Numbered from the stretch's first letter, positions 33,597-42,445 are shown. The stretch is DNA of 46,953 bases from Allochromatium palmeri (GCF_009720725.1 NZ_WNKT01000031.1:1-46953), one strand, 5' to 3'. The notes: generated from the letters alone by a model not told the origin. A program made the numbers and translations.

Positions 33597-34052
33597 ATGA
33601 ACGACCACGACGAACGCCTCCAACAACAGATCTCCAGCCAGGAAGAGCGTCGAGAACACGAGCGGCGGATGCGCGGCGTCCTGACGGACATGGCGCTGCG
33701 TGGCGAAAACCGGCTCTATGCCAATACGTCCGGCGTCAGCCGGAACAATGCCCGTCTCGGATTCCGCCCCGGCTATCTGAATCGGCGCAGTGGCGAGTGC
33801 GTGCTGTCACGCTTCAGTGATGGAACCCCGGCGCCGATCCATGTACTCGACGGCCTGCCCGCGTCCTGGGTGCGGGCACGCGACGACACCGGCCATGTGG
33901 TCGCGGTCGATGCCGAGGTTGTCTCCGGCTTCGTGCGCGAGGATCGGTTCTACACTCGCGAAGAGGCCGTCCGGGACGACTTGAGTCATCGGAGCGGTTC
34001 GGAAGCGACCAGCGCAGACGCTCCAGAACGCTCGCGCCATGGCCGACGGTGA
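33597..34052 (+). CDS. Hypothetical soluble protein
   Basis: 151 residues, hydrophilic, no membrane helix. The N-terminus is a charged helix (DERLQQQISSQEERREHERR), the centre reads NRLYANTSGVSRNNARLGFR, then FSDGTPAPIHVLDGLPASWV and VAVDAEVVSGFVREDRFYTR, and the tail is rich in Ser, Arg and His. GAGGTGAG lies a few bases before the ATG. I do not recognise the family. It precedes the pqi operon by 174 bases. Confidence 0.65.
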   Translation: MNDHDERLQQQISSQEERREHERRMRGVLTDMALRGENRLYANTSGVSRNNARLGFRPGYLNRRSGECVLSRFSDGTPAPIHVLDGLPASWVRARDDTGHVVAVDAEVVSGFVREDRFYTREEAVRDDLSHRSGSEATSADAPERSRHGRR

Positions 34053-34162
34053 GATCCCCGACCAGCGTGCCTGAAGGCGGTAGCGTCCGCGTAGCTGAGC
34101 GCGGTCGCGATCTGGCCGAGCGGCAGGCGGGTGTCGGCCAGAAGCAACGCACCACCCTCTAC

Positions 34163-34237
34163 ATGTATAATCCCGGCACGCATCATTCCTACATGCATTA
34201 TCCCAACATGCATAACCCCGACACACATGCAAACCCA
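34163..34237 (+). repeat. Degenerate 15-bp tandem repeat before the first pqiA gene
   Basis: Four 15-bp units (ATGTATAATCCCGGC, ACGCATCATTCCTAC, ATGCATTATCCCAAC, ATGCATAACCCCGAC) and a fifth, more diverged one (34223-34237) run into the start codon at 34227. The period is five codons. In the frame of pqiA an upstream GTG (34131) would read them as CIIPA-RIIPT-CIIPT-CITPT. Confidence 0.75.
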
Positions 34238-34877
34238 TGCCTGTCCCGATTGTGATCTGTTGCAGACCATCCCGAATCTCCCGGCTGGGGGCAAGGCGAG
34301 CTGCGTGCGCTGCGGCCATACGCTGGCAACAGGTACCGTAGAACCGATCGGTCGCCCCCTCGCGCTCAGCATCGCCGCGCTCCTGTTGTTGATCATTGCC
34401 AATATCGACCCGCTGATGGACCTGTCCGCCGTGGGTCGCCACGCCAGCACCACCATCATCGGCGGTGCCTATCAAATGTGGGTTGATGGCGAGCAGGCGA
34501 CGGCGGTGGTCGTCGGCTTCTGCGCGGTGATCGCCCCGGCGGGTTATATCCTGTTCATGCTGACGGTGCTGGTTGGCGCCGGGCGGACGCCGGTGCCGGC
34601 CTGGGTCGGCGAGCTGCTGCGCTGGGCCGACAGCATGCGGCCCTGGTCCATGGTCGAGGTCATGATGCTCGGCATCCTGGTAGCCTTGATCAAGATCGCC
34701 GAACTGGCCAAGGTGGAACCCGGCATCGGGATGTATGCGGTGGGTGTCCTGATGCTGCTGATCCCCGCCATCGAGGTCAGCTTCGATCCGGATGCGATCT
34801 GGCAGCGGGTGGTGTGGGTCGAGCCGAAGGCGTCGCCGGAGGCCGCAGAAGATCCGCACCTTGGGCCATCTTCCTGA
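34227..34877 (+). CDS. pqiA: PqiA-type membrane protein, first half
   Basis: 216 residues from the ATG at 34227 (MQTHACPDCDLLQTIPNLPA); a GTG at 34131 would add a repeat-coded tail. The N-terminal zinc-ribbon-like pairs are CPDC and CVRCG. Four membrane helices follow, with LALSIAALLLLIIANIDPLM, the acidic-proline motif usual in PqiA, and MVEVMMLGILVALIKIAELA. E. coli PqiA carries two such domains in one protein of about 417 residues; here the second is a separate gene that overlaps this one by one base (TGATG). PqiA belongs to the PqiABC envelope lipid-transport system. Confidence 0.88.
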   Translation: MQTHACPDCDLLQTIPNLPAGGKASCVRCGHTLATGTVEPIGRPLALSIAALLLLIIANIDPLMDLSAVGRHASTTIIGGAYQMWVDGEQATAVVVGFCAVIAPAGYILFMLTVLVGAGRTPVPAWVGELLRWADSMRPWSMVEVMMLGILVALIKIAELAKVEPGIGMYAVGVLMLLIPAIEVSFDPDAIWQRVVWVEPKASPEAAEDPHLGPSS

Positions 34878-35506
34878 TGGCGACTGCCCTGACTGCTGCA
34901 CAAGCCGGTCTGATCGGCTGCGAGCACTGCGGCCTGCTGGTACAGCCGGCAAGCACGGCCGAGCCTGGCCATTGCCCACGTTGTGGCAGCGAACTGGAAT
35001 CGCGTCGGCGGCGGTCCATCGAGCGCACCTGGGCGCTGGTGATTGCCGCGACGATCTGCTATATCCCCGCCAACCTGTTGCCGGTGCTCGGGACCACCAC
35101 GCTCGGTTCCACCGAGTACGACACCATCATGGGCGGCGTGATCTTTCTATACACTTCCGGCTCCTGGCCGCTGGCGCTGATCGTGCTGATCGCGAGTGTG
35201 ATGGTGCCGCTCGGCAAGCTGGTCGCGCTCAGCTATTTGTTGATCTCCGTGCAACGGCGATCGCCCGGCGGCAATCGAGAGCGGACCCGACTCTACCGAA
35301 TGGTCGAATTCATCGGACGCTGGTCGATGCTGGATGTCTTCGTCGACACCTTCACCGTCGCCCTGGTGCAGCTCGATCCCCTGATGTCGGTTCGCCCTGG
35401 TGCCGGGGTGATGTTTTTCGCCGCGGTGGTCGTGCTGACCATGATCGCGGCAGCTACCTTTGACCCTCGCCTGATCTGGGACGCGGGCGCCGAGCAGGAG
35501 CTCTGA
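34877..35506 (+). CDS. pqiA: PqiA-type membrane protein, second half
   Basis: 209 residues from the ATG at 34877, overlapping the stop of the previous gene; a frame from 34814 is a read-in of that gene. The zinc pairs are CEHCG and CPRCG. The membrane region shows ATICYIPANLLPVLGTTTLG, with the I-P-A-N-L-L-P motif of PqiA, then GSWPLALIVLIASVMVPLGK and SMLDVFVDTFTVALVQLDPL. Together with the preceding gene it makes one PqiA equivalent. Translation is coupled to it and probably to pqiB. Confidence 0.88.
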   Translation: MATALTAAQAGLIGCEHCGLLVQPASTAEPGHCPRCGSELESRRRRSIERTWALVIAATICYIPANLLPVLGTTTLGSTEYDTIMGGVIFLYTSGSWPLALIVLIASVMVPLGKLVALSYLLISVQRRSPGGNRERTRLYRMVEFIGRWSMLDVFVDTFTVALVQLDPLMSVRPGAGVMFFAAVVVLTMIAAATFDPRLIWDAGAEQEL

Positions 35507-35507
35507 A

Positions 35508-37181
35508 TTGGCTGAACCTATCGATAGCAACAGTTTGCCCCGAGCAACCCTGACGCCGCCCCGGCGCTCGCGGATCTCCGCTGTCTGGCTCATTCCGATG
35601 CTGGCCGCGGCCATCGCCATCGGCATCGCGGTCAACCGCCTCCTGAATGAAGGCCCGACTATCTCCATCCTGTTCAAGTCTGCCGAGGGTGTCGAGGCCG
35701 GCAAAACCGTGATCAAATATAAGGATGTCAAGATCGGCCAGGTGACGGCGGTGGAGCTGTACCAGAACTACTCCATGGTTATGGTCACCGCGAAGATCGA
35801 CAAGCACGCAGAGGGACTGATGGTTGACGACGCAAAATTTTGGGTGGTGCAGCCGCAGGTCACGCTGAGCGGGATCTCGGGGCTGGGTACGCTGCTTTCA
35901 GGTAACTATATCGGCTTCGAGATGGGTCAATCGTCGAAGCGACAGCTCCGTTTCACCGGTCTGGAGGTGGCGCCCGTCATCGCCATCGACCAGCCCGGCC
36001 GAGAGTTCGTGCTGACCGCCGCGGACATGGGCTCAGTCGGCGTCGGTTCGCCGCTCTATTTTCGTCGTCTTAAGGTCGGCCAGGTCATGGCCTACCAGCT
36101 CGCCGCCGACGGCAACTCCGTCTCCATCCGCGTCTTCGTCAATGCCCCCTACGACCACTTCGTCAGCCCGCAGACACGCTTCTGGAACGCCAGCGGGTTC
36201 GACGTCTCATTGGGCGCGAACGGTTTGGACGTGCGTACCCAATCGCTGGTATCGCTGCTGATCGGCGGTATCGCCTTCGAAACACCCACTTTCGCCACCG
36301 AGTCCGCGCCCGCCGCCGCCGAGACCACCTTCGTGCTCTACGGGGATCGCGCCACCGCGATGAAGCAGCCGGAGACCATTGCGCGTCATTATGTGCTGTA
36401 CTTCAACGACTCATTGCGCGGGCTGACGGTGGGTGCCCCGGTAACCCTGTTCGGACTGCCGGCGGGCGAGGTCACCGACGTGGGCATCGATATCGATCCG
36501 GCGACAACGGAACTGCGGGGTCGGGTGGAGATTGTCGCCTATCCGGAGCGCCTTGTGTCCAATATACATACAGTGCAATCGGCGAGTGCGCAGGCTATCG
36601 TGCAGAGTCCCGAAAAAAGCCATGCGTTCTTTCAGCGCCTGGTCATGGAGCGGGGGCTGCGTGCCCAACTGCGCAGTGGCAGCCTGCTGACCGGCCAGTT
36701 GTTCGTAGCCTTCAACTTCTTTCCGGACGCGCCCAAGGCGGAAGTCGACTGGGGTCCAACGATGCCTGTCATCCCGACCGTTCCGAGCACGCTGCCGAAC
36801 CTGGAGGACAAGCTCTCGGACATCCTCGCAAAGGTGGACAAGATCCCCTTTGACGCGATCGGCAACGAGTTGAAGCAGACCTTGCTTACGTTGAACGAGG
36901 CGATCAAGGATATCGACAAGGCCGTGGACCACATCGACGCGGGCGTCACCCCGGAACTGAAGTCCGCCATGGTCGAGTTCCGCCGTGCGATGGAGACCGC
37001 GGACCGCGTGCTCACCGACGCCGACGCGACCTTGCTCGGTCAGGATGCCCCCGGACAACTGGAACTGCGCGACGCCTTGCAGGAGGTCAGTCGTGCCGCG
37101 CGCTCTTTCCGCGTGCTCACGGACTATCTCGAACGCAATCCGTCGTCCTTGATTCGCGGCAAAGAGGGAGCGAAACGCTGA
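35508..37181 (+). CDS. pqiB: PqiB-type MCE protein
   Basis: 557 residues from a TTG start; CAGGAG lies about nine bases upstream, inside the end of the preceding gene. One N-terminal membrane helix (AVWLIPMLAAAIAIGIAVNR) anchors three MCE domains (starting near ISILFKSAEGVEAGKTVIKY, near GREFVLTAADMGSVGVGSPL and near YVLYFNDSLRGLTVGAPVTL). The C-terminal ~130 residues are a helical region, as in PqiB, which in E. coli forms a hexameric tube spanning the periplasm. The stop overlaps the start of pqiC. Confidence 0.93.
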   Translation: MAEPIDSNSLPRATLTPPRRSRISAVWLIPMLAAAIAIGIAVNRLLNEGPTISILFKSAEGVEAGKTVIKYKDVKIGQVTAVELYQNYSMVMVTAKIDKHAEGLMVDDAKFWVVQPQVTLSGISGLGTLLSGNYIGFEMGQSSKRQLRFTGLEVAPVIAIDQPGREFVLTAADMGSVGVGSPLYFRRLKVGQVMAYQLAADGNSVSIRVFVNAPYDHFVSPQTRFWNASGFDVSLGANGLDVRTQSLVSLLIGGIAFETPTFATESAPAAAETTFVLYGDRATAMKQPETIARHYVLYFNDSLRGLTVGAPVTLFGLPAGEVTDVGIDIDPATTELRGRVEIVAYPERLVSNIHTVQSASAQAIVQSPEKSHAFFQRLVMERGLRAQLRSGSLLTGQLFVAFNFFPDAPKAEVDWGPTMPVIPTVPSTLPNLEDKLSDILAKVDKIPFDAIGNELKQTLLTLNEAIKDIDKAVDHIDAGVTPELKSAMVEFRRAMETADRVLTDADATLLGQDAPGQLELRDALQEVSRAARSFRVLTDYLERNPSSLIRGKEGAKR

Positions 37182-37780
37182 TGGCTCGACAGATCACCCC
37201 GGTCATTTGCATTCTGGTCATCTGCGTCGTTGCGGCCGTACTGGCCGGCTGCGCCTCGCCGGCGACGCGCTTCTATACACTGAGCACCTCGACGAGCACC
37301 GTCGCGCCCGCATCCAGCCTGTCGATCTCCGTTGGTCCGGTGATCGTACCGGCGGCGGTGGACCGCCCGGAGATCGTCGTCATCCTAAGTCCGAATCAGG
37401 TGCGCCTGGAGGAATTCGATCGCTGGGCCTCGCCGCTGAGGGACGAGATTTCCCGCGTCGTCGCGGGGAACCTGGTGGCCAGCTTGGGGACGCAGCGTGT
37501 CACCCAATCTGCCGGGTCGTCGAGTGCTGACGCCGACTATCGCGTCTCGATCGAGGTACAGCGGTTCGATTCCACGCCCGGCGAGGCCGCTACGCTCGAT
37601 GCGGTCTGGACCCTGCGACGACCCAGCGACAGCCAGTCGACGACTGGGCGGACCAGCACGCGGGAGCCTGTTCGCGAGCCGGGCTACGACGGACTCGCCG
37701 CCGCTCACAGCCGCGCTCTGGCGCGGCTGAGCCAGGACATCGCGGACGCGGTGCGCGCGCTGGCCGCCACCTCGGGGTAA
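37181..37780 (+). CDS. pqiC: PqiC-type outer-membrane lipoprotein
   Basis: 199 residues. The signal peptide ends with a lipobox LAGC (Cys near residue 24). The mature part starts ASPATRFYTLSTSTSTVAPA, has VGPVIVPAAVDRPEIVVILS, and EEFDRWASPLRDEISRVVAG, which are the ABC-type lipoprotein (DUF330/PqiC) motifs. PqiC forms a ring at the outer membrane that receives the PqiB tube. The start codon overlaps the stop of pqiB, so pqiA-pqiA-pqiB-pqiC is one operon. Confidence 0.92.
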   Translation: MARQITPVICILVICVVAAVLAGCASPATRFYTLSTSTSTVAPASSLSISVGPVIVPAAVDRPEIVVILSPNQVRLEEFDRWASPLRDEISRVVAGNLVASLGTQRVTQSAGSSSADADYRVSIEVQRFDSTPGEAATLDAVWTLRRPSDSQSTTGRTSTREPVREPGYDGLAAAHSRALARLSQDIADAVRALAATSG

Positions 37781-37802
37781 GGGCGTAAAATTTCAATCCA
37801 GA

Positions 37803-37829
37803 GCCCCGGCTGTATGTCAGAACCGGGGC
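37803..37829. terminator. Hairpin after pqiC
   Basis: GCCCCGG-13-CCGGGGC, followed by AGTTCTT. The stem has seven GC-rich pairs; the tail is only weakly T-rich. It lies 22 bases after the pqiC stop and before the convergent TAXI gene. Confidence 0.5.
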
Positions 37830-37973
37830 AGTTCTTGCCACTCGCCGGGCGCTCCCCTCATGCAAAAGGCGCCGATCCTGCCCGTCCCCGGCTTGCCGCG
37901 CCCGGCGACACCTCGCTGGCCCATATCGCGCGCCTTCAAGCGCTGGTCCGGCGTCTCGCCGAACACCTGGCGC

Positions 37974-39479
37974 TTATCTCTCTGATGGCGACGGCAACGA
38001 TCGCCCGTAATACTCGATGGCCGCCGGATGCAGCGGGATGGTCAATCCAGTCTCAGCAGTGTCCCGTGTAATCAGCGACCCCGCAGCGCTGCCGGCGCGG
38101 ACGAAGTCGATGCGATCAAACAGGGCCGTGAGCACGCGCTCGACATCTGCCTTGGGCAGCGCCCCGCCGGTCGCAAGCAGGGCGGTCACGGCAACCGTGG
38201 CGACGGGTTCGGCCTGGCCCGGATAGGTGGACGCGGGCAGCACGATGGGGACATAGCCTGCGCCTTCTCGGGTCAGCAGGTCGCGCAGATCCGCGTTCAA
38301 CGACAGCAGCCGAATGCGCCCGTTGGCGGCGGCTCGCTGCAGGGCGCGGGCCGGGGCGCCGATGGTGGCGATGACGGCATCGGCCTTGCCGTTGTTGAGC
38401 AGTTGCAAACCACCGGCCAGACCGGTCTCGTGGACAGCACCGAGGTCGGTCAGTTCGATGCCGGCAGCGGCGAGCAGCGCGACGGCATTGAGGTAGGAGC
38501 CGGAGCCGGGATGGCCGATATCGACCCGTTTTCCGGCCAGCTCCCGCACGCTGGCGATCCCTGAGTCGGCGGCGACGATGAGGTGCAGCGGCTCCGGGAA
38601 CAGGCTGGCCAGGGCTTGCAGATCGTAGTGCGGACCAAGGACGGCGAAGGGTTCGATACCAAGCAGGGCTTGGGCCGCGACGTTGTTCTGCACCAAGGCG
38701 ATGTCGACCTTACCGGTACGCAGCAGCTCCAGGTTCTCCAGGCTGCCACCACTCGGCACGGCGTTCGACGGCGTTCCCTCAGCGATCAGTTCGTCTGCCA
38801 GCAGCCGCGCCACGCGGGCATATTCGCCGTCCGGCGCGCCGCCGGCGATGATCAGCGCCCGCTCCAGCCGGTCGAGCCGCAGCGTGATGTCTTCGTAGGC
38901 GCTGTCCAAGACCTCGGTAATGATCTGCTCGCGCTCCCGCGATTGGTCACCGGCCTTAGCCAGCAGCGCGTTGATTTGCTCAATGATGCGACGTGATTCC
39001 TCGGCACCAGCCGGCCCCGCCGTCGCTGTACCGACCCCCGGATGAAAGACATCCACGGGCATCCAGCCATCGGCGCCGCGCTCGAAGCTGACACTGCCAC
39101 GGACATAGACCCGGTCGCCGGCACTGTTGCCATTCTGTTCGAGGCCGTCGATGCCGCGCTCGGTGGCGCCGAGCAGGTTGCTGAAGGCGGCGACGTTGAG
39201 GGTGTCCCAGGACGAGAAATCCAGGTCGCGGGCAAAGGTGAGCACGGCGTTGTAATAGACGATGCGACGTTTGAGTCCGTCCGCGCCAGGATTCAGCGGG
39301 CCGCTACCGAGACGCCGCAGGCTGGTGAGATTCAAGGTGTCGGCCCCCAGAGCCTGGGTCAGGCGCGCCTGGACCACCTGGGTGACGCTGGACTCGTCCG
39401 GGCCGTCGACGCAACCGGCCATGAGCAGCGCCAGCAGAACAGCGGAGAGTGTCGCGATGATGCGCTTGGATGTCAGCAT
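37974..39479 (-). CDS. TAXI-family solute-binding lipoprotein, coupled to GltS
   Basis: 501 residues from the ATG at 39479; a frame to 39662 runs into gltS and is not used. The signal peptide carries the lipobox LLMAGC, so the protein is tethered in the periplasm. Residues about 25-210 form an extra domain (TQVVQARLTQALGADTLNLT, LTFARDLDFSSWDTLN, ADGWMPVDVFHPG) of no family I can name. From about 220 the TAXI (TRAP-associated extracytoplasmic immunogenic) fold begins: IIAGGAPDGEYARVARLLAD, RTGKVDIALVQNNVAAQALL and KRVDIGHPGSGSYLNAVALL. The membrane partners of TRAP systems (DctQ/DctM) are absent; gltS ends two bases upstream. Confidence 0.85.
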   Translation of the reverse strand: MLTSKRIIATLSAVLLALLMAGCVDGPDESSVTQVVQARLTQALGADTLNLTSLRRLGSGPLNPGADGLKRRIVYYNAVLTFARDLDFSSWDTLNVAAFSNLLGATERGIDGLEQNGNSAGDRVYVRGSVSFERGADGWMPVDVFHPGVGTATAGPAGAEESRRIIEQINALLAKAGDQSREREQIITEVLDSAYEDITLRLDRLERALIIAGGAPDGEYARVARLLADELIAEGTPSNAVPSGGSLENLELLRTGKVDIALVQNNVAAQALLGIEPFAVLGPHYDLQALASLFPEPLHLIVAADSGIASVRELAGKRVDIGHPGSGSYLNAVALLAAAGIELTDLGAVHETGLAGGLQLLNNGKADAVIATIGAPARALQRAAANGRIRLLSLNADLRDLLTREGAGYVPIVLPASTYPGQAEPVATVAVTALLATGGALPKADVERVLTALFDRIDFVRAGSAAGSLITRDTAETGLTIPLHPAAIEYYGRSLPSPSER

Positions 39480-39481
39480 GA

Positions 39482-40690
39482 TCAGAACCCGAACCAGGGC
39501 AGCGCCATGAAGCCCTGAATGACCAGGGCGTTGCAGATGTCGATGAGGAAGGCGCCGATGATGGGCACCAGCAGGAAGGCCATCGGCGATAAGCCATGAC
39601 GACTGGTCACGGCCTGCATGTTGGCGATCGCCGTGGGCGTGGCGCCAAGCTGAAAACCGCACTGGCCGGCGGCAATCACGGCGGCGTCATAGTTGCGGCC
39701 CATGACGTTAAAGGTCAGGAACACCACCAGCAGCACCGTCAGCAAGGCCTGAGCGAGCAGGATGATCAGGATCGGCAGGGCCAGATTGACCAGTTCCCAC
39801 AGGCGCAGCGACATCAGCGCCATGGCTAGAAACAGCGACAGGCTGACGGTGCCCATGAGCTCGATGGTCGGGCCGTCGATGCGATACAGACCGCTCAGAC
39901 TCAGGGCATTGCGCAGGATGATCCCCACCAGCAGGCACCAGACGAAGGTGGGCAAGGTGATGCCGGGAATGACCAGATGCTCGGCCAGCAGCGTGCCGAC
40001 ACCCATGCAAAACATCAGGATCAGAATGGTCTCGATCAGCGATTCCGGACTCAAGGCACGGCGTTCGTTGCGCGGCACCTCGCCGGGGCCGAGCTGGCCC
40101 GGCGTCTGCACCTGCGGTTGCAGCCGGTGCCGGCGGATCAGCCATTGCGCCACGGGTCCGCCGAGGACGCCACCCAAGATCAGCCCGAAGGTGGCGCAGG
40201 CCATCGCCACCTCGACGGCGCCCTGCAAACCGTTCACCTCGCCGAACACCTGCCCATAGGCGGCGCCGGTGCCGTGCCCGCCGGCCAGTGTCGCCGAACC
40301 GCCGAGGATGCCCATCAAGGGGTTCAGATCGAGTCCAATCGCGATGGCCACGCCGACGACGTTCTGCAGCACCAGCGCCACCACCACCACGCCTAGCAGC
40401 AACAGCAGCTTGCGCCCGCCCTGCCCCAGCGTCCGCACATCGGCACCGAGTCCGACGGTGGAGAAGAAGATCAGCAGCAGCGGCGATTGCAGCCCCATGT
40501 CAAAGGACAATTCGGTCCCGGTGCCGACCCGCACGGCCGTCAGCGCCAGGGCGACGATCAGTCCGCCGACCACCGGATCGGGGATGCTGTAACGCGCCAG
40601 GAAGTCGATGCGCCGGATCAGCCAACGACCGACCAGGAGCACCAGGATGGCGAACACCACGGTCAGCGGCAGCGGGATTTCGATGGCCAT
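39482..40690 (-). CDS. gltS: GltS-type sodium/glutamate symporter
   Basis: 402 residues from the ATG at 40690; a GTG at 40702 adds four. About ten to twelve membrane helices are visible. The duplicated GltS fold shows IPDPVVGGLIVALAL and, in the first half, GILGGSATLAGGHGTGAAYG, the hallmark loop of the family; the second half has GFQLGATPTAIANMQAVTSR. E. coli GltS takes up glutamate with Na+. Here a binding lipoprotein gene follows directly, which is not usual for GltS; the substrate may therefore differ. Confidence 0.92.
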   Translation of the reverse strand: MAIEIPLPLTVVFAILVLLVGRWLIRRIDFLARYSIPDPVVGGLIVALALTAVRVGTGTELSFDMGLQSPLLLIFFSTVGLGADVRTLGQGGRKLLLLLGVVVVALVLQNVVGVAIAIGLDLNPLMGILGGSATLAGGHGTGAAYGQVFGEVNGLQGAVEVAMACATFGLILGGVLGGPVAQWLIRRHRLQPQVQTPGQLGPGEVPRNERRALSPESLIETILILMFCMGVGTLLAEHLVIPGITLPTFVWCLLVGIILRNALSLSGLYRIDGPTIELMGTVSLSLFLAMALMSLRLWELVNLALPILIILLAQALLTVLLVVFLTFNVMGRNYDAAVIAAGQCGFQLGATPTAIANMQAVTSRHGLSPMAFLLVPIIGAFLIDICNALVIQGFMALPWFGF

Positions 40691-40807
40691 GATATCTGAC
40701 ACCTTTCTAACCCGAATTATTCATGAAAAAGGGCAAAACTCGTTTAACCAATGGATAAGATTGCTGTTCGGCCAAGAACGCTTCGGAGAAGCTAAACGAG
40801 GTCGCCG

Positions 40808-40972
40808 ATGTCCCAGTTTACCCAAGAGTCGCTACGATTTCCTCCTGTCGATGGCCTGAGTGTGTGCGCCGAGTTTGATGGTAGGGCGATGACTTCAGAC
40901 TTTGGGCCCTTGATTTTGCGTGGTGTCGATCAGCAGATCGCTCTGACCGATGGCCAATGGATCCCCAGCTAA
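40808..40972 (+). pseudogene. N-terminal remnant of an IS1380-type transposase
   Basis: 54 codons from ATG to TAA: MSQFTQESLRFPPVDGLSVC, then AEFDGRAMTSDFGPLILRGV and DQQIALTDGQWIPS. The pattern F-D-G-x-x-(L/M)-(T/S)-S-D-x-G-x-L-(L/I)-L-R-x-(V/L)-D is the conserved start of IS1380-family DDE transposases (about 440 residues when whole). After IALTD the homology ends. It lies in the 408-base gap between gltS and the porin gene (40703-41110), which otherwise holds no gene, and marks a past insertion at the edge of the sugar-transport cassette. Confidence 0.7.
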
Positions 40973-41110
40973 AATGAACGCATAAACTGTGCTTGCAGAA
41001 TCCGGAGTCGTACCGAACACGATCAAACTTATCGCGGAACGATCAGAGCAGGGTCCGACAGGGTTTGTCGACCCGCGCGTCTTCGACCGCACCACCAGCG
41101 AGCGAACCCA

Positions 41111-42445
41111 ATGAACCACCGAATCACGAGCCGCCTGATTCAGCATGAATTCAACCGGATCAGGCCGCGCCTCCCCGCGACAGCCCTCATTCTAACGTTG
41201 ACGGCGCCCGCAGTCCTGGCGTCGGATTATCCGTCGAGTGACTATTTTCTCGCCGACTGGGAGGCGCGGGATGCCTGGAAGGGGCATGGGGTCAGTGTCG
41301 GGCTCAGTTACACCTCCGAGCCCATGTTCAACGTCGCCGGCGGGGAGAAGCTCGGCGGAACCTACACCGACAACATCGGCCTGGAATTCGGCTTCGACCT
41401 CCAGCGCCTCCTCGGCATCCCGGCGACCAACCTGGTGATCAAGGGGTCGAAACGTGACGGAACCTCCGTCTCGGAGCGCTTCATCGCGCCATCGGAGGGC
41501 GGCAACCTCTTCACCGTGCAGGAGATCTACGGCGGGCAGAACGTCAAGCTCGCCAACGTCCAGTTCAACACGATCCTGTTGGACGAGCGCCTGAATATTG
41601 CCTACGGGCGACTCATCGCCAACGACGACTTCCTGCGCTCGCCGCTCTACTGTCAGTTCATCAACAATTCCTTCTGCGGCAGCCCGAAGCCGGTCTTCCT
41701 GCAAAACCCGTTTACCTTCACCGCCTACCCGCTGGCGACCTGGGGCACACGGATTCGCTACGACACCCCATCGCGCGTCTGGACCCTACAGGCGGCGGTC
41801 TATGACGGCGACCCCGAGGGCAAGGAAGGCGACCCGGCCAGCAGCAGCCACAACACCCACGGCACCAGTTGGGGTTGGGGAAACAACGGGGTGACGATGG
41901 CTGGCGAGATCCATTACCACGTCAACCGCGACTCCGACTCTGCCCTGCCGGGTACCTACAAGGTCGGAGGCTATTACATGACCGGCACGTTCCAGAACCT
42001 CGAGAGCACCGACAATGCCACCGCGACCGGAAGCGCCATGGGTTGGGTCCTGGGCGATCAGATGCTCTACCGTGAACGACCGGGATCGGAACGCGGACTC
42101 TGGGGCTTCGGTGCACTGGTGTTCAGCTTCACGAACGACACCAATCCCATGCCCTGGTACTTCAACACCGGCCTCGTTTACCAGGGGCTATTCGAGAGCC
42201 GGCCCCGGGACACCACCGGGCTGGCCATCACCAGCGGCTGGTTCGGCAACGAGGTCAACGTCGCGCGCCGTGCTCAAGGCCTAGCGGAGAAGGATTACGA
42301 GGCGGTCATCGAGCTCAATCACCAGTTCGTCCTCGGCAGAGGCATCAGCGTCCAGCCGGATATCCAGTACATCATCCGTCCGGCAGGGACGGGCGATATC
42401 GACAACGCCCTCGCCATCGGCGCGCGGGTGGTTGTCAATTTTTGA
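41111..42445 (+). CDS. oprB: OprB-type carbohydrate-selective porin
   Basis: 444 residues. A long signal region (about 1-38, ending VLAS) leads to a beta-barrel of the OprB family. Visible blocks are LGGTYTDNIGLEFGFDLQRL, GKLNIAYGR-like LDERLNIAYGRLIANDDFLR, the C-x-F-x-x-N-S-F-C pair CQFINNSFCG, RIRYDTPSRVWTLQAAVYDG and GISVQPDIQYIIRPAGTGDI. The C-terminus ends with phenylalanine (VVVNF), as outer-membrane barrels do. The family lets glucose and other sugars cross the outer membrane. The PTS genes follow in the same direction after 155 bases. Confidence 0.92.
   Translation: MNHRITSRLIQHEFNRIRPRLPATALILTLTAPAVLASDYPSSDYFLADWEARDAWKGHGVSVGLSYTSEPMFNVAGGEKLGGTYTDNIGLEFGFDLQRLLGIPATNLVIKGSKRDGTSVSERFIAPSEGGNLFTVQEIYGGQNVKLANVQFNTILLDERLNIAYGRLIANDDFLRSPLYCQFINNSFCGSPKPVFLQNPFTFTAYPLATWGTRIRYDTPSRVWTLQAAVYDGDPEGKEGDPASSSHNTHGTSWGWGNNGVTMAGEIHYHVNRDSDSALPGTYKVGGYYMTGTFQNLESTDNATATGSAMGWVLGDQMLYRERPGSERGLWGFGALVFSFTNDTNPMPWYFNTGLVYQGLFESRPRDTTGLAITSGWFGNEVNVARRAQGLAEKDYEAVIELNHQFVLGRGISVQPDIQYIIRPAGTGDIDNALAIGARVVVNF

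Noticed and set aside
33807-34979. 390-residue minus-strand frame spanning the pqiA region
   Set aside because: Antisense to PqiA genes with clear membrane helices and cysteine pairs; the frame reads through the tandem repeat as a Cys/Arg/Asp pattern by accident.
37814-38071. 85-residue plus-strand frame after pqiC
   Set aside because: Overlaps the end of the TAXI gene in antisense, has no ribosome-binding site and no recognisable domain.
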